From assembly GCA_016748015.1 (NCBI GenBank), contig JAAOMT010000324.1:64434-128433 (forward strand): a stretch of 64,000 nucleotides of DNA, read 5' to 3'. This document shows, in pieces, positions 21,040 through 32,000 of this stretch (position 1 is the stretch's first letter; each line of letters starts with the position of its first letter). The notes under the pieces are model-generated. The model was not told where the DNA came from and searched no databases. It worked only from the letters and a program-made list of their open reading frames with translations. Made by a program: the position numbers and the translations under genes. The stretch comes from Geosiphon pyriformis (taxonomy: Eukaryota > Glomeromycota > Glomeromycetes > Archaeosporales > Geosiphonaceae).

Positions 21040-21905
21040 AACTCAAATATTTCAACAACAATAAGCAAGGAATCAAGCCAGAAAAAGCCCATGATATAGA
21101 TGCTAAATATAATTTACAATATCTAGGAAAAGATACTTTGATCTTCTAACTAAAATCTTTAACAAAAATCAACCTTAAAATTGCTCTCAAAATTCTACCA
21201 AGAGTAATGGTTCAAATTGCTTCTCAATTATTTCTAGCCAGTAAAAAAATCAACATTAAAAGAATAGTTATAGATTCAGGATACACTGGAAACATTACTG
21301 TCATGCTACAAAATAAAATTGAGCAATTATTCAAAATAAAACATGATGAAAAAATTGCTCAAGCAATTTACCTACTCTTAATCAACATTTCAGGTTTATA
21401 ATCAGTAAACAACAGAGAACAATTAGGAAAAAGTGAAAGAGAAACTCAAGATTTTGGTTCAACTGGACGATTTACAGTTCCAGTAAACATAACTCTTAAT
21501 ATGTAAAGTGAATTTTACCAGATTTTACAACTTCTCCAACCAATTATCATTTTACCTTTTGAAGAACATCACAAAATTTACACTTGCTCAAAACTCACTA
21601 CTACTCAACAAATTTTTGAATTCAATAAACAAATCTGTTTAAAGCATGAAATTTCAATTTCAAATGTTTATATTCCAAAAGGAGTAAAAAAATTTCGAGT
21701 TATATTTTACAACCCCAATAAATACCCTATTGTCTTATTAAATAAATTAAAAATTGGAATCATACATAGCAACATTTTTCAAGATGAAAACTTTCAAATT
21801 GTTTCTAATTTCATCGAAATTGTAAGATATACTCTACTTTCCAACTCAAATATTATTGCTACTACTAAAAACTACCATCTTTTAGAAAAAAACTTTCTTG
21901 AATCA
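21040..21905 (+). pseudogene. dUTPase domain of element C (pseudogene)
   Basis: Motif 1 region reads ARDIDAKYNLQYL-like near 21,090. Motif 2 (SRSSL in A) is SQLFLASK here near 21,222. Motif 3, VIDSGYTGNITVMLQN near 21,265, keeps the catalytic-position Asp and the Tyr. Motif 4 is EKIAQAI near 21,350. Motif 5, DFGSTGRF near 21,450, is almost canonical. Stops: TAA at 21,148 and 21,400 and TAA at 21,504. Between them this copy and B show that the family once had a complete dUTPase. It would lower dUTP during reverse transcription. Confidence 0.78.
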
Positions 21906-23325
21906 ACATGGGTCTCTTAGAATCTCAACAACAAAAACAATTAAAACAGTTAATAGCTGAATTTACTGATATATTTGCAAAAGACAACAATGATCTTAGA
22001 AAAACTAATATTGTTCAACATTAGATTCACACAGGCAATGCTTCACTAAAATGTCAACAAGCTTATCAAGTACCACCTGCCAGCCACCAATTTATTAGGG
22101 AAGAAGTTTAGAAAATGCTCAATAATAAATTGATTCAATCATCAAAAAGTCCTTGGGCCTTATCAGTGGTTCTTATTAAAAAGAAAAACGGAAAAATCAG
22201 ATTCTGTGTAGATTATCATCAGCTCAACAGCATGACAATTAGAAATGTCTATTCTTTTCCAAGAATTGATAACATGCTAAATGCTCTAGGAAAAGCCAAG
22301 TTTTTCTCAACTTTAAACTTGGAAAGTGGATACTGGCAAGTCGAAATAGACCCAAAAAATCAACCCAAAACAGTATTTACCCACCAAAGAAGAAACTATG
22401 AGTTTAATGTTATGTCTTTTAGACTCTGCAATACACTAGCAACATTCCAATGACTCATGGATGTTGTATATAAAGAACTTTTATGGCAATTAGTAGTTGT
22501 TTATCTTAATGACACTAATATGTACTTACCAAGTTTTGAAGCTTATCTTATTCACCTGTAAAAAGTTTTTTAACAATTACAGAAAGCAGGATTAAAATTA
22601 AACATTGAAAAGTGTTACTTTGGAAAACCAAGTTTAATCTTTTTTGAACACATTGTTAGCAAAGATGGAGTCAAACCAAATTCTGGAACAATTAGTGCTG
22701 TCAAAAACTTTTAAACTTTTAAAAATACCACAGAACTATAAAGATTTGTAGGATTAGCCTCCTACTATCGAAAATTCATAAAAAGATTCTTAGAAATTGC
22801 CAAACTACTTAATTATCTTACCAACAAAAATGTGTTATATCAATGAACTAAAAAACAGCAAAGAGTTTTTGAAACCCTCAAAACAAAATTAACAACAGTC
22901 CCAGTTTTTGTTTATTCAAACTTCAACAAACAATTTTAACTAATCACAGATGTTTTACATACAGCATTTGGTGTTATTTTATTACAATTGGATAAAAATG
23001 GCCAGGAACAAGTTATTGTCTATGCCAGTAGAACACTTAAACTAACAGAACTCAAATATGGCTTAACTGAATTAGGAGCTGCTGCAGTTATTTGGGCTTT
23101 TAAACACTTTTAACAATACTTGAAGAATAGAAAAGAATTTGATATCATAATTGACAATATTGGCTTCAAATGGCTTAATAAAAAGAAAACAAAACAAAGC
23201 GCCAAACAGTCTCAATGAAATGATTTTCTAGCAGATTATAAATATATTGTACACTACAAACTAAAAAACCACACACCAATGTTAATAGTCTCTCAAGAAT
23301 GAAACAAGATTAACACCAACAACAA
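21906..23325 (+). pseudogene. Reverse transcriptase and RNase H of element C (pseudogene)
   Basis: 22,115-22,453 is open and carries KKKNGKIRFCVDYHQLN, the motif A region STLNLESGYWQVEID (catalytic Asp of LDL now Asn) and YEFNVMSFRLCN. Motif C is VVYLNDTN near 22,505: the first Asp of Y-x-D-D is Asn. FVGLASYYRKFI near 22,750 is the Ty3-type connection. RNase H: NKQF*LITDVLHTAFG near 22,930, VIVYASRTL near 23,010, and LTELGAAAVIWAFKHF near 23,065. Stops are TAA/TGA/TAG at Gln/Trp sites. Inactive. Confidence 0.82.
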
Positions 23326-24746
23326 TTCTACCACAACTTACTACTATTAACAAAATAATAAAACAACAATAAATTCCAGAAATTACAACAATCTTAAAAA
23401 CTATTTGAAAACTCTTATCATGCCAGAAAATTGGTCTTCAAGTGAAAATTATTGATTACAATACCAATCAAAACAATATTTTATATACCACAACAAAATT
23501 TATTATAAAAATTGCAGAAATCCAAACCAACCACTTAAATTAGTACAAGAAAATAAAAAAGAAACAATTCTATACAATATGTACACAAATCTTTCTTTAG
23601 CACACTTGGGAAGAGATAAAACAATTCAAAGAATCTTTGAACATTATTTTTGACTTCACATGCAAAAAAACATTTGACAATATGTAGAATTTTGTAATAG
23701 TTGTTAAAAAAAAGAAGGAACTTGTCCCACAGAATCTTTAAATCCAAACAAAATTAGACAACTTTTTGACAGAGTTAGAATTGATTTAGTCGAACCATTA
23801 TCTATCACAATCTAAGAAAATTGTTATATTGCAGTTGTAGTAGATTATCTTACTAAATAGTCTGAAGCTAGAGCCATCTAAAGAGCAGATGCAAAATCAG
23901 TAACAAATTTCATCTATAAAGACATTATTTGTAAACATAAATGTCTAATTGAACTTTTATCTGATCAAGAAACACATTTTGTGAACAACTTAATACAAAA
24001 AATTTGTGAATAATTTAATGTTAAAAGACCTCTATTATTACCTTATTACCCCCAAACAAATAGACTTGTAAAACGTTTTAACAGAACATTGTGTGAATCA
24101 TTAGCCAAAGTCTCAACTAATTTTGAGCAAAAATAGGATATATTTATTTCATCAGTATTATTAGTATACAGAACACTAAAACAAGATACTATAAAACACA
24201 TATCATTTAATTTTATCTATGGAAAAACAGCAATATTACCAATTAATTTCACAGTAGAAACATACTCAGTGCAACCAATTAATGAAAAAAACTTTCAAGA
24301 AACACTCCAAAGAAAAGCTTACACTCTTTTTAGTACATTAAAAAGAAAAAAAACACATAGCAGCCACTTATATTGAACACTTTTAAGCTTAACAAAAAGA
24401 AAGGCATGACAACAAACTGCCATTAATTACCAATGAATTTAAAGTTGAAAACAAAGTTTTCTTACACAAAACTAAGGCTGAAAAACAATGGAGTGGAAAA
24501 TTTAAACATAAATAAAATGGACCATTTTATATTCATAAAATTTTAGGCAAAAGATCATACAAGTTAAAATTTGATAACAAAATACTAGCAAAAGTTGCAC
24601 ATGGAGATTGATTGAAACACTATTATTCCAGAAACAATTCTGAACTATTAATTCCACAAATTGATACACATTCTCCTTTAATTAATTCTAAAAATATTCC
24701 CCAAAATTTAGAACCAATAGTTATAATAGAACAACAACCAAACTAG
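23326..24746 (+). pseudogene. Integrase of element C (pseudogene)
   Basis: HHCC module with LAHLGRDKTIQRIFEH and CNSC near 23,600-23,700. Core: RIDLVEPLSIT near 23,785 (Asp 1), VVDYLTK*SEARAI near 23,845 with Trp as TAG, LLSDQETHFVNN near 23,955 (Asp 2), KRFNRTLCESLAK near 24,075 (Glu). C-terminal tail with ERKAWQQTA-type and FKVENKVFLHKTKAEKQW near 24,440. Disrupted by several stops. The DDE residues survive, unlike in A. Confidence 0.8.
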
Positions 24747-24929
24747 AACACTTAATTTAACATTTTATAATAACTTCTTTAAAATAAACAAAACATAAAA
24801 CAAAAATAGTAAATAATTACAAAAAACATTCAAACCCAAAAACAAATAAAATCCCATACCCAAAAATAATTTTCATTATTCTTTTTCAAAATTTTGTTTA
24901 TTAATTAGTTATTTTTATCATGATTATTT

Positions 24930-25625
24930 TTCGAAATATCTAACAAATATTCCAAAAATTAATGTTAGCCTTAAAAACACTTCTTGACTTATCTATAATG
25001 ATTAATGGAAGTCAAATTAATTACATTCAAAAAAAAACTACAATACCAGTAGTAAATTATTCTCAGAATTATCACCCTTATAGAAGAAATACAAGAAATT
25101 GTTTTGGAATTCAGTTACCAGAACTTTTAAAGCAAGCACTAAAAGAAAACCTTTTATTTGCTTCTATTGACATTCCACCAAATGTCACAATCCAACAAAA
25201 ACTTTTACTATTTTTTAATAAACAAAACAATGAACATATCTTGATTCATAGATATTTTCATATTGAAAAAACACTATATAAACGAAAACTGGAACTTGAA
25301 GCAAAAAACATCACTTCTGAAGCTATACAAAAACAAATTCACAATGAATTTAAGACAGCAGCCAGATCAACAAACACTTGCTACAAACTTAGAGCAGTCT
25401 TTAGACTCTATGATTTATTTAACACTTGTAAAAACGTTTTACAAAATCCAATACTTTATTCAATAAAGATTTAATACATTGAAAAACTCACAGAACTAAA
25501 ATTTTAACAATTTTTAGACCAAATCATTTCAATTATCTTGGACCACTATTTTGACATTACAAATAGTGCTTGGACTTTGACAGAGCTCAGTTTTTAGGAG
25601 GAGATTATATTACCAGTAAAATTTT
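24930..25625 (+). pseudogene. Third ORF (post-integrase) of element C
   Basis: 24,962-25,472 is open for 170 codons. With the part past the TAA at 25,472 (IKI*YIEKL, a Gln site) it matches the 235-residue ORF of D along its length: LALKTLLDLSIMINGSQINY, YHPYRRNTRN, LPELLKQALKEN, and the end ILPVKF followed by TAG inside the LTR. Further stops (25,506 TAA, 25,596 TAG) are again at Gln or Glu/Leu-context positions. Separate from gag, which is at the 5' end of the same element. Confidence 0.7.
25596..25604 (+). promoter_or_regulatory. Polypurine tract of element C
   Basis: AGGAGGAGA just before the 3' LTR (25,608), aligned with GAGGAGAAGA of element D. Confidence 0.6.
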
Positions 25626-26558
25626 AGCTATTAATTAGCATAAAATTAACCTCATAATTTTTATTATTAATTAACATAAATTATTATCATTTCAATTATC
25701 ACTTATTATTTAATCAAACTATCAAATATTATCATTTAATTAATAACTCAATTTGTACTATAAAAATTAAAATGATCAAATTACACAATACTCTGAACCA
25801 GTTAATATAGTCAAAATTTGCCAAAATTAATAAAAATTGGCCGAAATAATCAATAGTTTGTAGAAATAACTTGTAGTTTGCCAAAATTAGAGCAAAAAGA
25901 AAAGTGCAAGTTTAAAGACTAGTACTACAACAAGTTGTATAAAAAAAGAGCTTTTTTTTTCAAGAAAATATATCATTTCATAGTATCTTATCATAGTATT
26001 TTACTTTAGATATCTTAATTAGAACAAATCATTTTTTACACATTTCAAATAAAAATTAAATATTCAAAAACCAAATCCTTTGATTATTACATTTGAAATT
26101 CCATCAACACAATTAACATTTTAAAATTAATTAGCTACCAATTTCAGTAATCTGTTAGTGACTCCAGGCCTGAATAGAAAACGTTTCTCTTGTTAGAATT
26201 CTATTTTTTTACTTTTCTTTTCTTTTTTCTTTCTTTTCTTATTATAATTATTAAGGTAGTCTACAAACAAGATTTCTGTAGAAGAGTTGACTTTTACAGC
26301 AAAGTAACTACACATTTTTAGCAAGCTTTCAGATGAGCAATTCCTGAGAAAAAGTTGACATTTACTACAACATAACTACATAAAGTAACTGGCAAAGAAT
26401 TGGCTATTCTACTTATAAGCTTAACAGTTCAAATTATAGGAGATAATTTGAAGATAAATTTAGTTATTGGAGGTTTAACTGCTTTCAGAAAACGTGAAAT
26501 TAGCAACAAACAAACATTAACAGCATTCAAAAAAAAAGACTAAAAACCTTCAGTAACA
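25608..26558 (+). repeat. 3' LTR of element C (951 bp)
   Basis: Starts TATTACCAGTA, ends CTTCAGTAACA. TATA-like TATAAAAA at 25,938-25,945. It keeps the pyrimidine tract as mixed C/T (26,200-26,240), without the poly-T expansion of the 5' LTR. Differences from the 5' LTR are mostly transitions plus a short deletion before the TATA box (the ATATATCTTTAGTTCGCC unit is absent). Confidence 0.88.
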
Positions 26559-26790
26559 TTGATATTTCTTAGAATCAATAACAAATATTATTGTGCTTTT
26601 TAATTGTTTCTTTATTCAATGAATCACAAAAACAAGCAATCATTTCTCATGCTAATTCTAACAAATACAAATCAAGAAGAGGAAAAGATAAGATATGTGA
26701 ATGCCAACAAGTAATCTTTTATTCTAAGATGTTCAGATACTTGAAAGTAGAGAAAAAGAAATAAGCAATATGAAAGGAAATAATTAATAT

Positions 26791-26956
26791 CTAAAAATAG
26801 GGTAGCTAATTATATGATATTAGTGGCTAATATATGTAATAATTAATAAAAAGTATAAGTTTTAACCATAAAAATATTATGATTAAAATTTATAGTTTTT
26901 ATTAATTATTACATGTATTAATTACTAATATTACTTAATTAGCCACCTTATTTTTA
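26791..26956. repeat. Nested small hairpin (MITE-like) in the centre of K
   Basis: CTAAAAATAGGGTAGCTAAT at the left and ATTAGCCACCTTATTTTTAG at the right are inverted copies, and the match continues inward (TAATAATTAATAAAAA against TTTTTATTAATTATTA). It is about 166 bases and nearly fully self-complementary. Possible two-base AT duplication at its edges. Confidence 0.7.
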
Positions 26957-26965
26957 GATAGTAAT

Positions 26966-27085
26966 TAATGAACTAATTATTAACCTAATCATTAACTTGA
27001 TTAATGATCTGATTATTAATCTAACTGTTAATTTGATCATTGATCTGATTAATAACTTGGTCATTAACTAATTTTAATAACTATA
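26966..27085. repeat. Degenerate tandem repeat in the centre of K
   Basis: Repeated units of about 11-23 bases built on ATTAACTTGATTAATGATCTG and its variants, with TGATCATT-type internal symmetry. Confidence 0.7.
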
Positions 27086-27607
27086 TAAACAATAAATTAC
27101 TTAGTTATAAAAAAACATGATAAAAATAACAAAATAAAATCCACTATTAATTACTTTCTTTTATATTGCTTATTCTTTTTTTTATATCTTCAAGTATTTA
27201 AATATCTTGGAATAAAAGATTACTTGTTGGTTTTTTATATCTTATTTTTTCTTTTTTTTTGATTTGTATTGTTAAAAAATTAGCCTAAAAAGTAATTGCT
27301 TGCTCTTATAATTTATTAAATAAAAAAATAATTGAAAAGCACAATAATATCTGTTATTGATTCTAAAAATTATCGAATTAAAACATAAAATAATAACAGT
27401 AGTGTTATTTTGTTAATAATTATGAACTATTCTTCTATCTTTAAATTTTCAGAAAAAATTTGTGACTATAATTTTTATAAAACTGATCATGTATATTGAA
27501 TTCTTATTTATTTAATTCACTTTTTTATTATTTTACAATCTTGTTTTTTCTTGTTATTTATTAACTTGTTACTCCAATCTGTAATAATATATTTATTGTT
27601 TTTGATA

Positions 27608-27725
27608 ATTTTTTTTATTAAATTTAATGAATAAGATCTAAATACTACTTAATACAATATATTAAATTAAGTAATTTAAACTAGATATAAATTATGTATT
27701 TATTATATATGTATTATTAAATTCA
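27608..27725 (-). mobile_element. 5'-truncated LINE 3'-end fragment
   Basis: The segment AATAAGATCTAAATACTACTTAATA followed by a GTAATTTAAACTAG-type stretch matches the 3' UTR of LINE copies 1 and 2 (on the minus strand: TAGATCTCACTTGTTAAA next to the A tail). About 120 bases remain after a T-rich tail at 27,605. Very decayed. Typical of incomplete reverse transcription of a LINE. Confidence 0.55.
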
Positions 27726-28004
27726 ATATTTACTTGAGTAAGATTTAAAATCTTAAGAACAAAAGCAAAGTCTATATTAGGAATTAATCCAATACATTAT
27801 ACTATTTACTACACAATTATTTTCAATAATTCTAATATAATATACTAAAAAATCAAGAAATATACATAATAAAGTTTTTTACTCATCTTTAATAAAAACA
27901 GAAAAAATAACAATAACCAAAATAATTAACAAAAATTAAAAACTCCAATATAAACACTTCATTAAAAAATTGTAGATTAATAATAAATTTTAATCTTATT
28001 ATAT
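27726..28004. other. AT-rich stretch without recognisable content
   Basis: No ORF or repeat that I can support. It may be decayed RT of element E. Confidence 0.4.
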
Positions 28005-28965
28005 AAAAAACTTTAAGCTGTTAAACTGAAACTTAATCCCAAAAAATCACAACTTAGTTTCTTAAAACATATTATTGAGAGGAATAAAATAAAACCTAAT
28101 TTTATAAAAATTAAGAAAGTCAAAAATTTTTTTTGTTTTCAAAATTTATAAAAGACTTCTTAACAATAGTCTAATTTCTAAATCAATTATTAGTTAAAAA
28201 TACAAAACAAAAGTAGAATAAAAAGCAAAAACAAACATTTAATTACTTGAAGCAAAAACTTATTAAAGCTTTAATTTTGTATATTTTAATTTTACCAAAA
28301 AATTTATATTTACAACTAATGTCTTTAAAATAGGTCTGGATGCTGTTTTGTTACAATAGAATAAAAAAATACATAGTTATATATACTAGTAAAGACTTAA
28401 AGATAGCTAAAAAAAACTATACTGTTTACAAAGTAAAATATCTTATTATGGTATAAACTATAAAATATTTTAGATAATATCTACTACATAATCTCTTTAA
28501 TATTATTATAAACCACAAAAAATTTACTTGGTTAATAAATAAAAACTCATTAGAAAAACATTATGCCAGATAAATTACCTTATTATAATCTTAATTTATA
28601 TTATTATTTATAAAAAAAACTAAAAACACTAATATAAACTGTTTATTGTAAATAAAACATATATAATCACCAAAAATCATTTATTATTTAATCAAAATGA
28701 ATACCAAAACATACTAACATTTAATATAATATTTTATAATTCTTTAATTATCAATAAAATTATTGTTAAAAGAACAAACAAAAATCTAAAAACAAGTTAA
28801 ACACTACCTAATTGTAAACAAAATATTATACTAATATACCAATATAATCTATTTTGAATAATTATTAAAATTCAAAAAAAAAAATTTCTATAATATGTAT
28901 TCAAATTCAAATACAAAACACTTTGCAAAAGAAACTACAATTCAGCAAACAATTAGTTTGTATTA
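28005..28965 (+). pseudogene. Element E, left part: end of RT, RNase H and start of integrase (heavily decayed)
   Basis: Patches: KLNPKKSQLSFLKHI near 28,030 (RT end, LKF.GH region), GLDAVLLQ near 28,335 and a WLINK..LEKHYAR stretch near 28,530 (RNase H end), then YSNSNT near 28,900 (integrase start). It stops at the target duplication GTTTGTATTA (28,956-28,965). The element resumes at 35,709 in integrase, so LINE copy 1 sits inside it. Confidence 0.65.
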
Positions 28966-29098
28966 TTTTTTTTTTTATTTGTTTAACAAGTGAGATCTAA
29001 ACACTACCTAGTATAATACATCATACAAGTGATCTAAACCAGGCGTGAATCATGCTCTTTCTACACGTGACCAGCCACTCAGACTAGTTAGGACAACA

Positions 29099-32000
29099 CT
29101 AAGCACCTATATGCACCGAGACTAAGTTACTTATACTTGAAAAGAATAAACTAGATCTACGAAATCCAAAACCAATACCATTTGCATTAGCGATACCCAA
29201 TAATCTAACCACATTGGACGAGAGTACCAAAGGAAGACCAGAAACCAAGACAGGAATAGAGCCATTATGTGGGATCAAGCCACCCTTCTCCATAACAGCT
29301 TTGTGTTTCGCACAAACCAGCCAAATATCATCACGGAATGCAAAACAAAAATCACGCACAAATGCCACGATATTCTGAGCCGCTGTTTTAGAGTCCTTGA
29401 AAACAAAAAAAGATTCACGATACCACTCATTGAAAACAAAGCCCTTACATATAGCCGCACCAACAACAGCATTGGAAGTGCAAGCAGAAAGTGACTGTGA
29501 AACACATGAAGTCGAGTGAGATAAACCTAAGCATGTTTTCCAAACAGATGCATGAGTGTTCATCAATCGGGCACAATTATCAGCATCGAATGGGCATGAA
29601 AACACATGATCTGAAATTTCAACATTGCCACAGAACAAACACATCATACTGAGGTACTCCTTGTCATAAAGACGCTTTCGCACAGCAACAGGAAGACAAT
29701 GATGCAACACCTTCATAAAATACGTTTGATAACCAGCAGTACGTGCACTAGTGAAACCAGCAGCCAAATGAGAGTCCAGATGCCACACCGAACATGACCT
29801 GACCCAATCAACATCAGCATGTAAGCTGTCCACCAATACCTGAAAACCAGAACCAACCTTCCAATGTGCATGGTAAATAGAGTAGAAAACATCACAAACA
29901 AAATGCCTAAAATTACCAGAAACCACAGTACTGCCAGCCTTGAGAAAATGTTCATCGATCCTGTGAAGAAGATGCACACCAGAAGACGCAGCAGCTCTAG
30001 CCAAAGTGTCAGCACGCTCATTGCCCAAGACTCCAGAGTGACCTCTAACTTTAATCCAATCAACATCCAAATTTTTGTAACGAATGACATTAGAAATATG
30101 GCGGCGTTCAACCCAACCCCAATTCCTGAAATCTGGACACTCCAACATTAACTCTGACCTGCATGCATCCAAAGCGGCCTGGCTGTCCAAAAACAGATTA
30201 ACCGAACAAGAAGGAGGGACACACTCAAGAGCCAAAGCAATGGCCTGTAGCTTCATCATGATAAAAGAAACCAAACCAGAAACTTCCACATCTAAACCCA
30301 AATCAACGTCCTCAAAAAAAACAGTGGCACCAGCCTTCATATCAAGAGTACCCAGCCCACACAAAGAACCATCCGTAAACACAGAAAGGTGATCGGAATT
30401 AACCTCCAACAAGCGATTGCAAACAACATCAAACTCGCAAGACTCAAGTATGTCAGACGAGTCAACATTCAGTGGCAAAAAAGAACAAACGGGAGATGAC
30501 CCAAAACCAGACAAAAAGTAAACAGCAGCATTAAACCAATCAGGAATCGGGCCCCGAGAGTCCAGTCTCTTCCACTGCTTGAAAGTCCTCCATTCGAAAA
30601 CAGAACCAGTTCGATCACAAAGCTGCTCAACAAAGGCAATTCCATATTGCCAAAGCGAAGAGACACATTTATAAAAAGCTAACTCGCCAAGAACAATAGA
30701 CATTGGGGTCCCCTTTTGAAAATGAAAAACATTGGTCACGAGACCACCCAGAGAGAGGTCGCAACCCAAAAAAATCTGGACGACACCAGCCAAAAAATTA
30801 TTCAAAGGACTGACATTAATACAAGAAGAGAAAAACAGGGGGTGACAAGGATGCCAACTGAGAACCTGTAAATCATGAGACCTATGCATGAACAGGCGGC
30901 CCAAAATACCCACAGAATTGGCAAAACAAACAACAGCAGCTGACTTGCTCTCGGTCTGGACCTGCTCAAAAGATTTCAACCCGTACAGAGAAGGATGATG
31001 AATAGCATCATTGGAAAAGTCGAGCGGCAAGCCAGATTTGGACTTCAAACCTTTATGAATCATAGTGTCTCATTTTACACACACACTAATAGGAACAAAA
31101 CTAAACTGAGTCCTGTAGGCAATTATGGGGTGAAGAACCCGCTGACACCAAATACGAGAACTGTTTATCAGAGATAGCCTTTCTCAGAACAAGGTTAGTG
31201 AAAAATCAGACATCTAAGCATGCCTTAGCCAAGCTAAGCTTTGACAAACTCTCAGTAGACAGAAAGATACCCAGATACCGATGAAGCTCCCCCCTTTTGG
31301 CTATCAAAATAGGCAAACCACTGATCAACAAATGAGGGCTGGAAACTCTGCAATTAATGGGAATGGCCACCGTTTTGTCATTATTGATCAAAATGTTATT
31401 GACTCAAAAAACTCACTAGCAACATTGAGAATATGTTGGGTGGCAGTCTGGCTGCTACCAATCCAAATTGTATCGTCGACAAAAGCACCAGCAGCAAGGA
31501 AAGAAGTCAAACCAGGCCAAGATTTAATGTGACCAGTGTTGGCAACAAAACGAGAGTCTAACCTGTATCCACATACACTTTCTTGTCTCTTGACTTCACA
31601 CAAAAGAGGATCATAAAATATGCACCAGAGAAGAGGAGAAAACACCTCTTCTTGATCCAAACCATCATGTACCTGATATCCATTAGTCAACCCAAAATCC
31701 GTTATAACTCTGTTGACCCAATCATTGTGGATGCTACCAAAAAACTAAATGAATTTGTTACACATTTTTATTTTGACCAAGCTTTTCCTTAGATGCTCCC
31801 AGCCAACTGAATCATAAGCCTTTTGCATGTCTTGCAAGACCAGCCACAGCTTTCGGTTCTTTTCCAAAACATCCTCAATAACCGATCCAATAGCAAAAAT
31901 AGGAGACTGCATGGTCGTGTCTTTTAAAACAGAAAAATTATCCCCTCTCAGAATGTCAAAAACACTACAAGCTGATGAAATTCTGTCCGAAAACACTTTA

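Larger units (their letters stand above)
16592..26558 (+). mobile_element. Full-length Ty3/gypsy element C (two LTRs, about 10 kb)
   Basis: Complete plan on one strand: 5' LTR, PBS, gag, protease, Cys-rich module, dUTPase, RT, RNase H, integrase, third ORF, PPT, 3' LTR. Both LTRs start TATTACCAGTA (from TGTTACC by G to A) and end GTAACA. Target duplication is blurred: ACTCG before the element, ATTGA after it. About two dozen stops at Trp/Gln positions and a few indels disable it. It sits inside the left arm of foldback element K, so it is younger than K. Confidence 0.88.
26559..27592. mobile_element. Foldback / long-TIR element K: rest of left arm, centre and right arm
   Basis: The left arm continues here from 16,591 after the C insertion: TTAGAATCAATAAC at 26,569 is the reverse complement of GTTATTGATTCTAA at 27,353-27,366, and the match runs inward to about 26,785 against 27,150 (for example AAGTAATCTTTTATTC and GAATAAAAGATTACTT). 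Each arm totals about 440-450 bases. The outer tip on the right is CTTGTTACTCCAATCTG near 27,580. No transposase ORF is seen, so K is non-autonomous, like a large MITE. No convincing target duplication was found. Confidence 0.8.

Noticed and set aside
26966-27085. CRISPR-like array
   Set aside because: Units are degenerate, very short and without unique spacers; it is a tandem repeat in the loop of a foldback element in a eukaryotic genome.
29267-31532. Several plus-strand ORFs over LINE copy 1
   Set aside because: They are shadows of the minus-strand ORF2, without motifs of their own.
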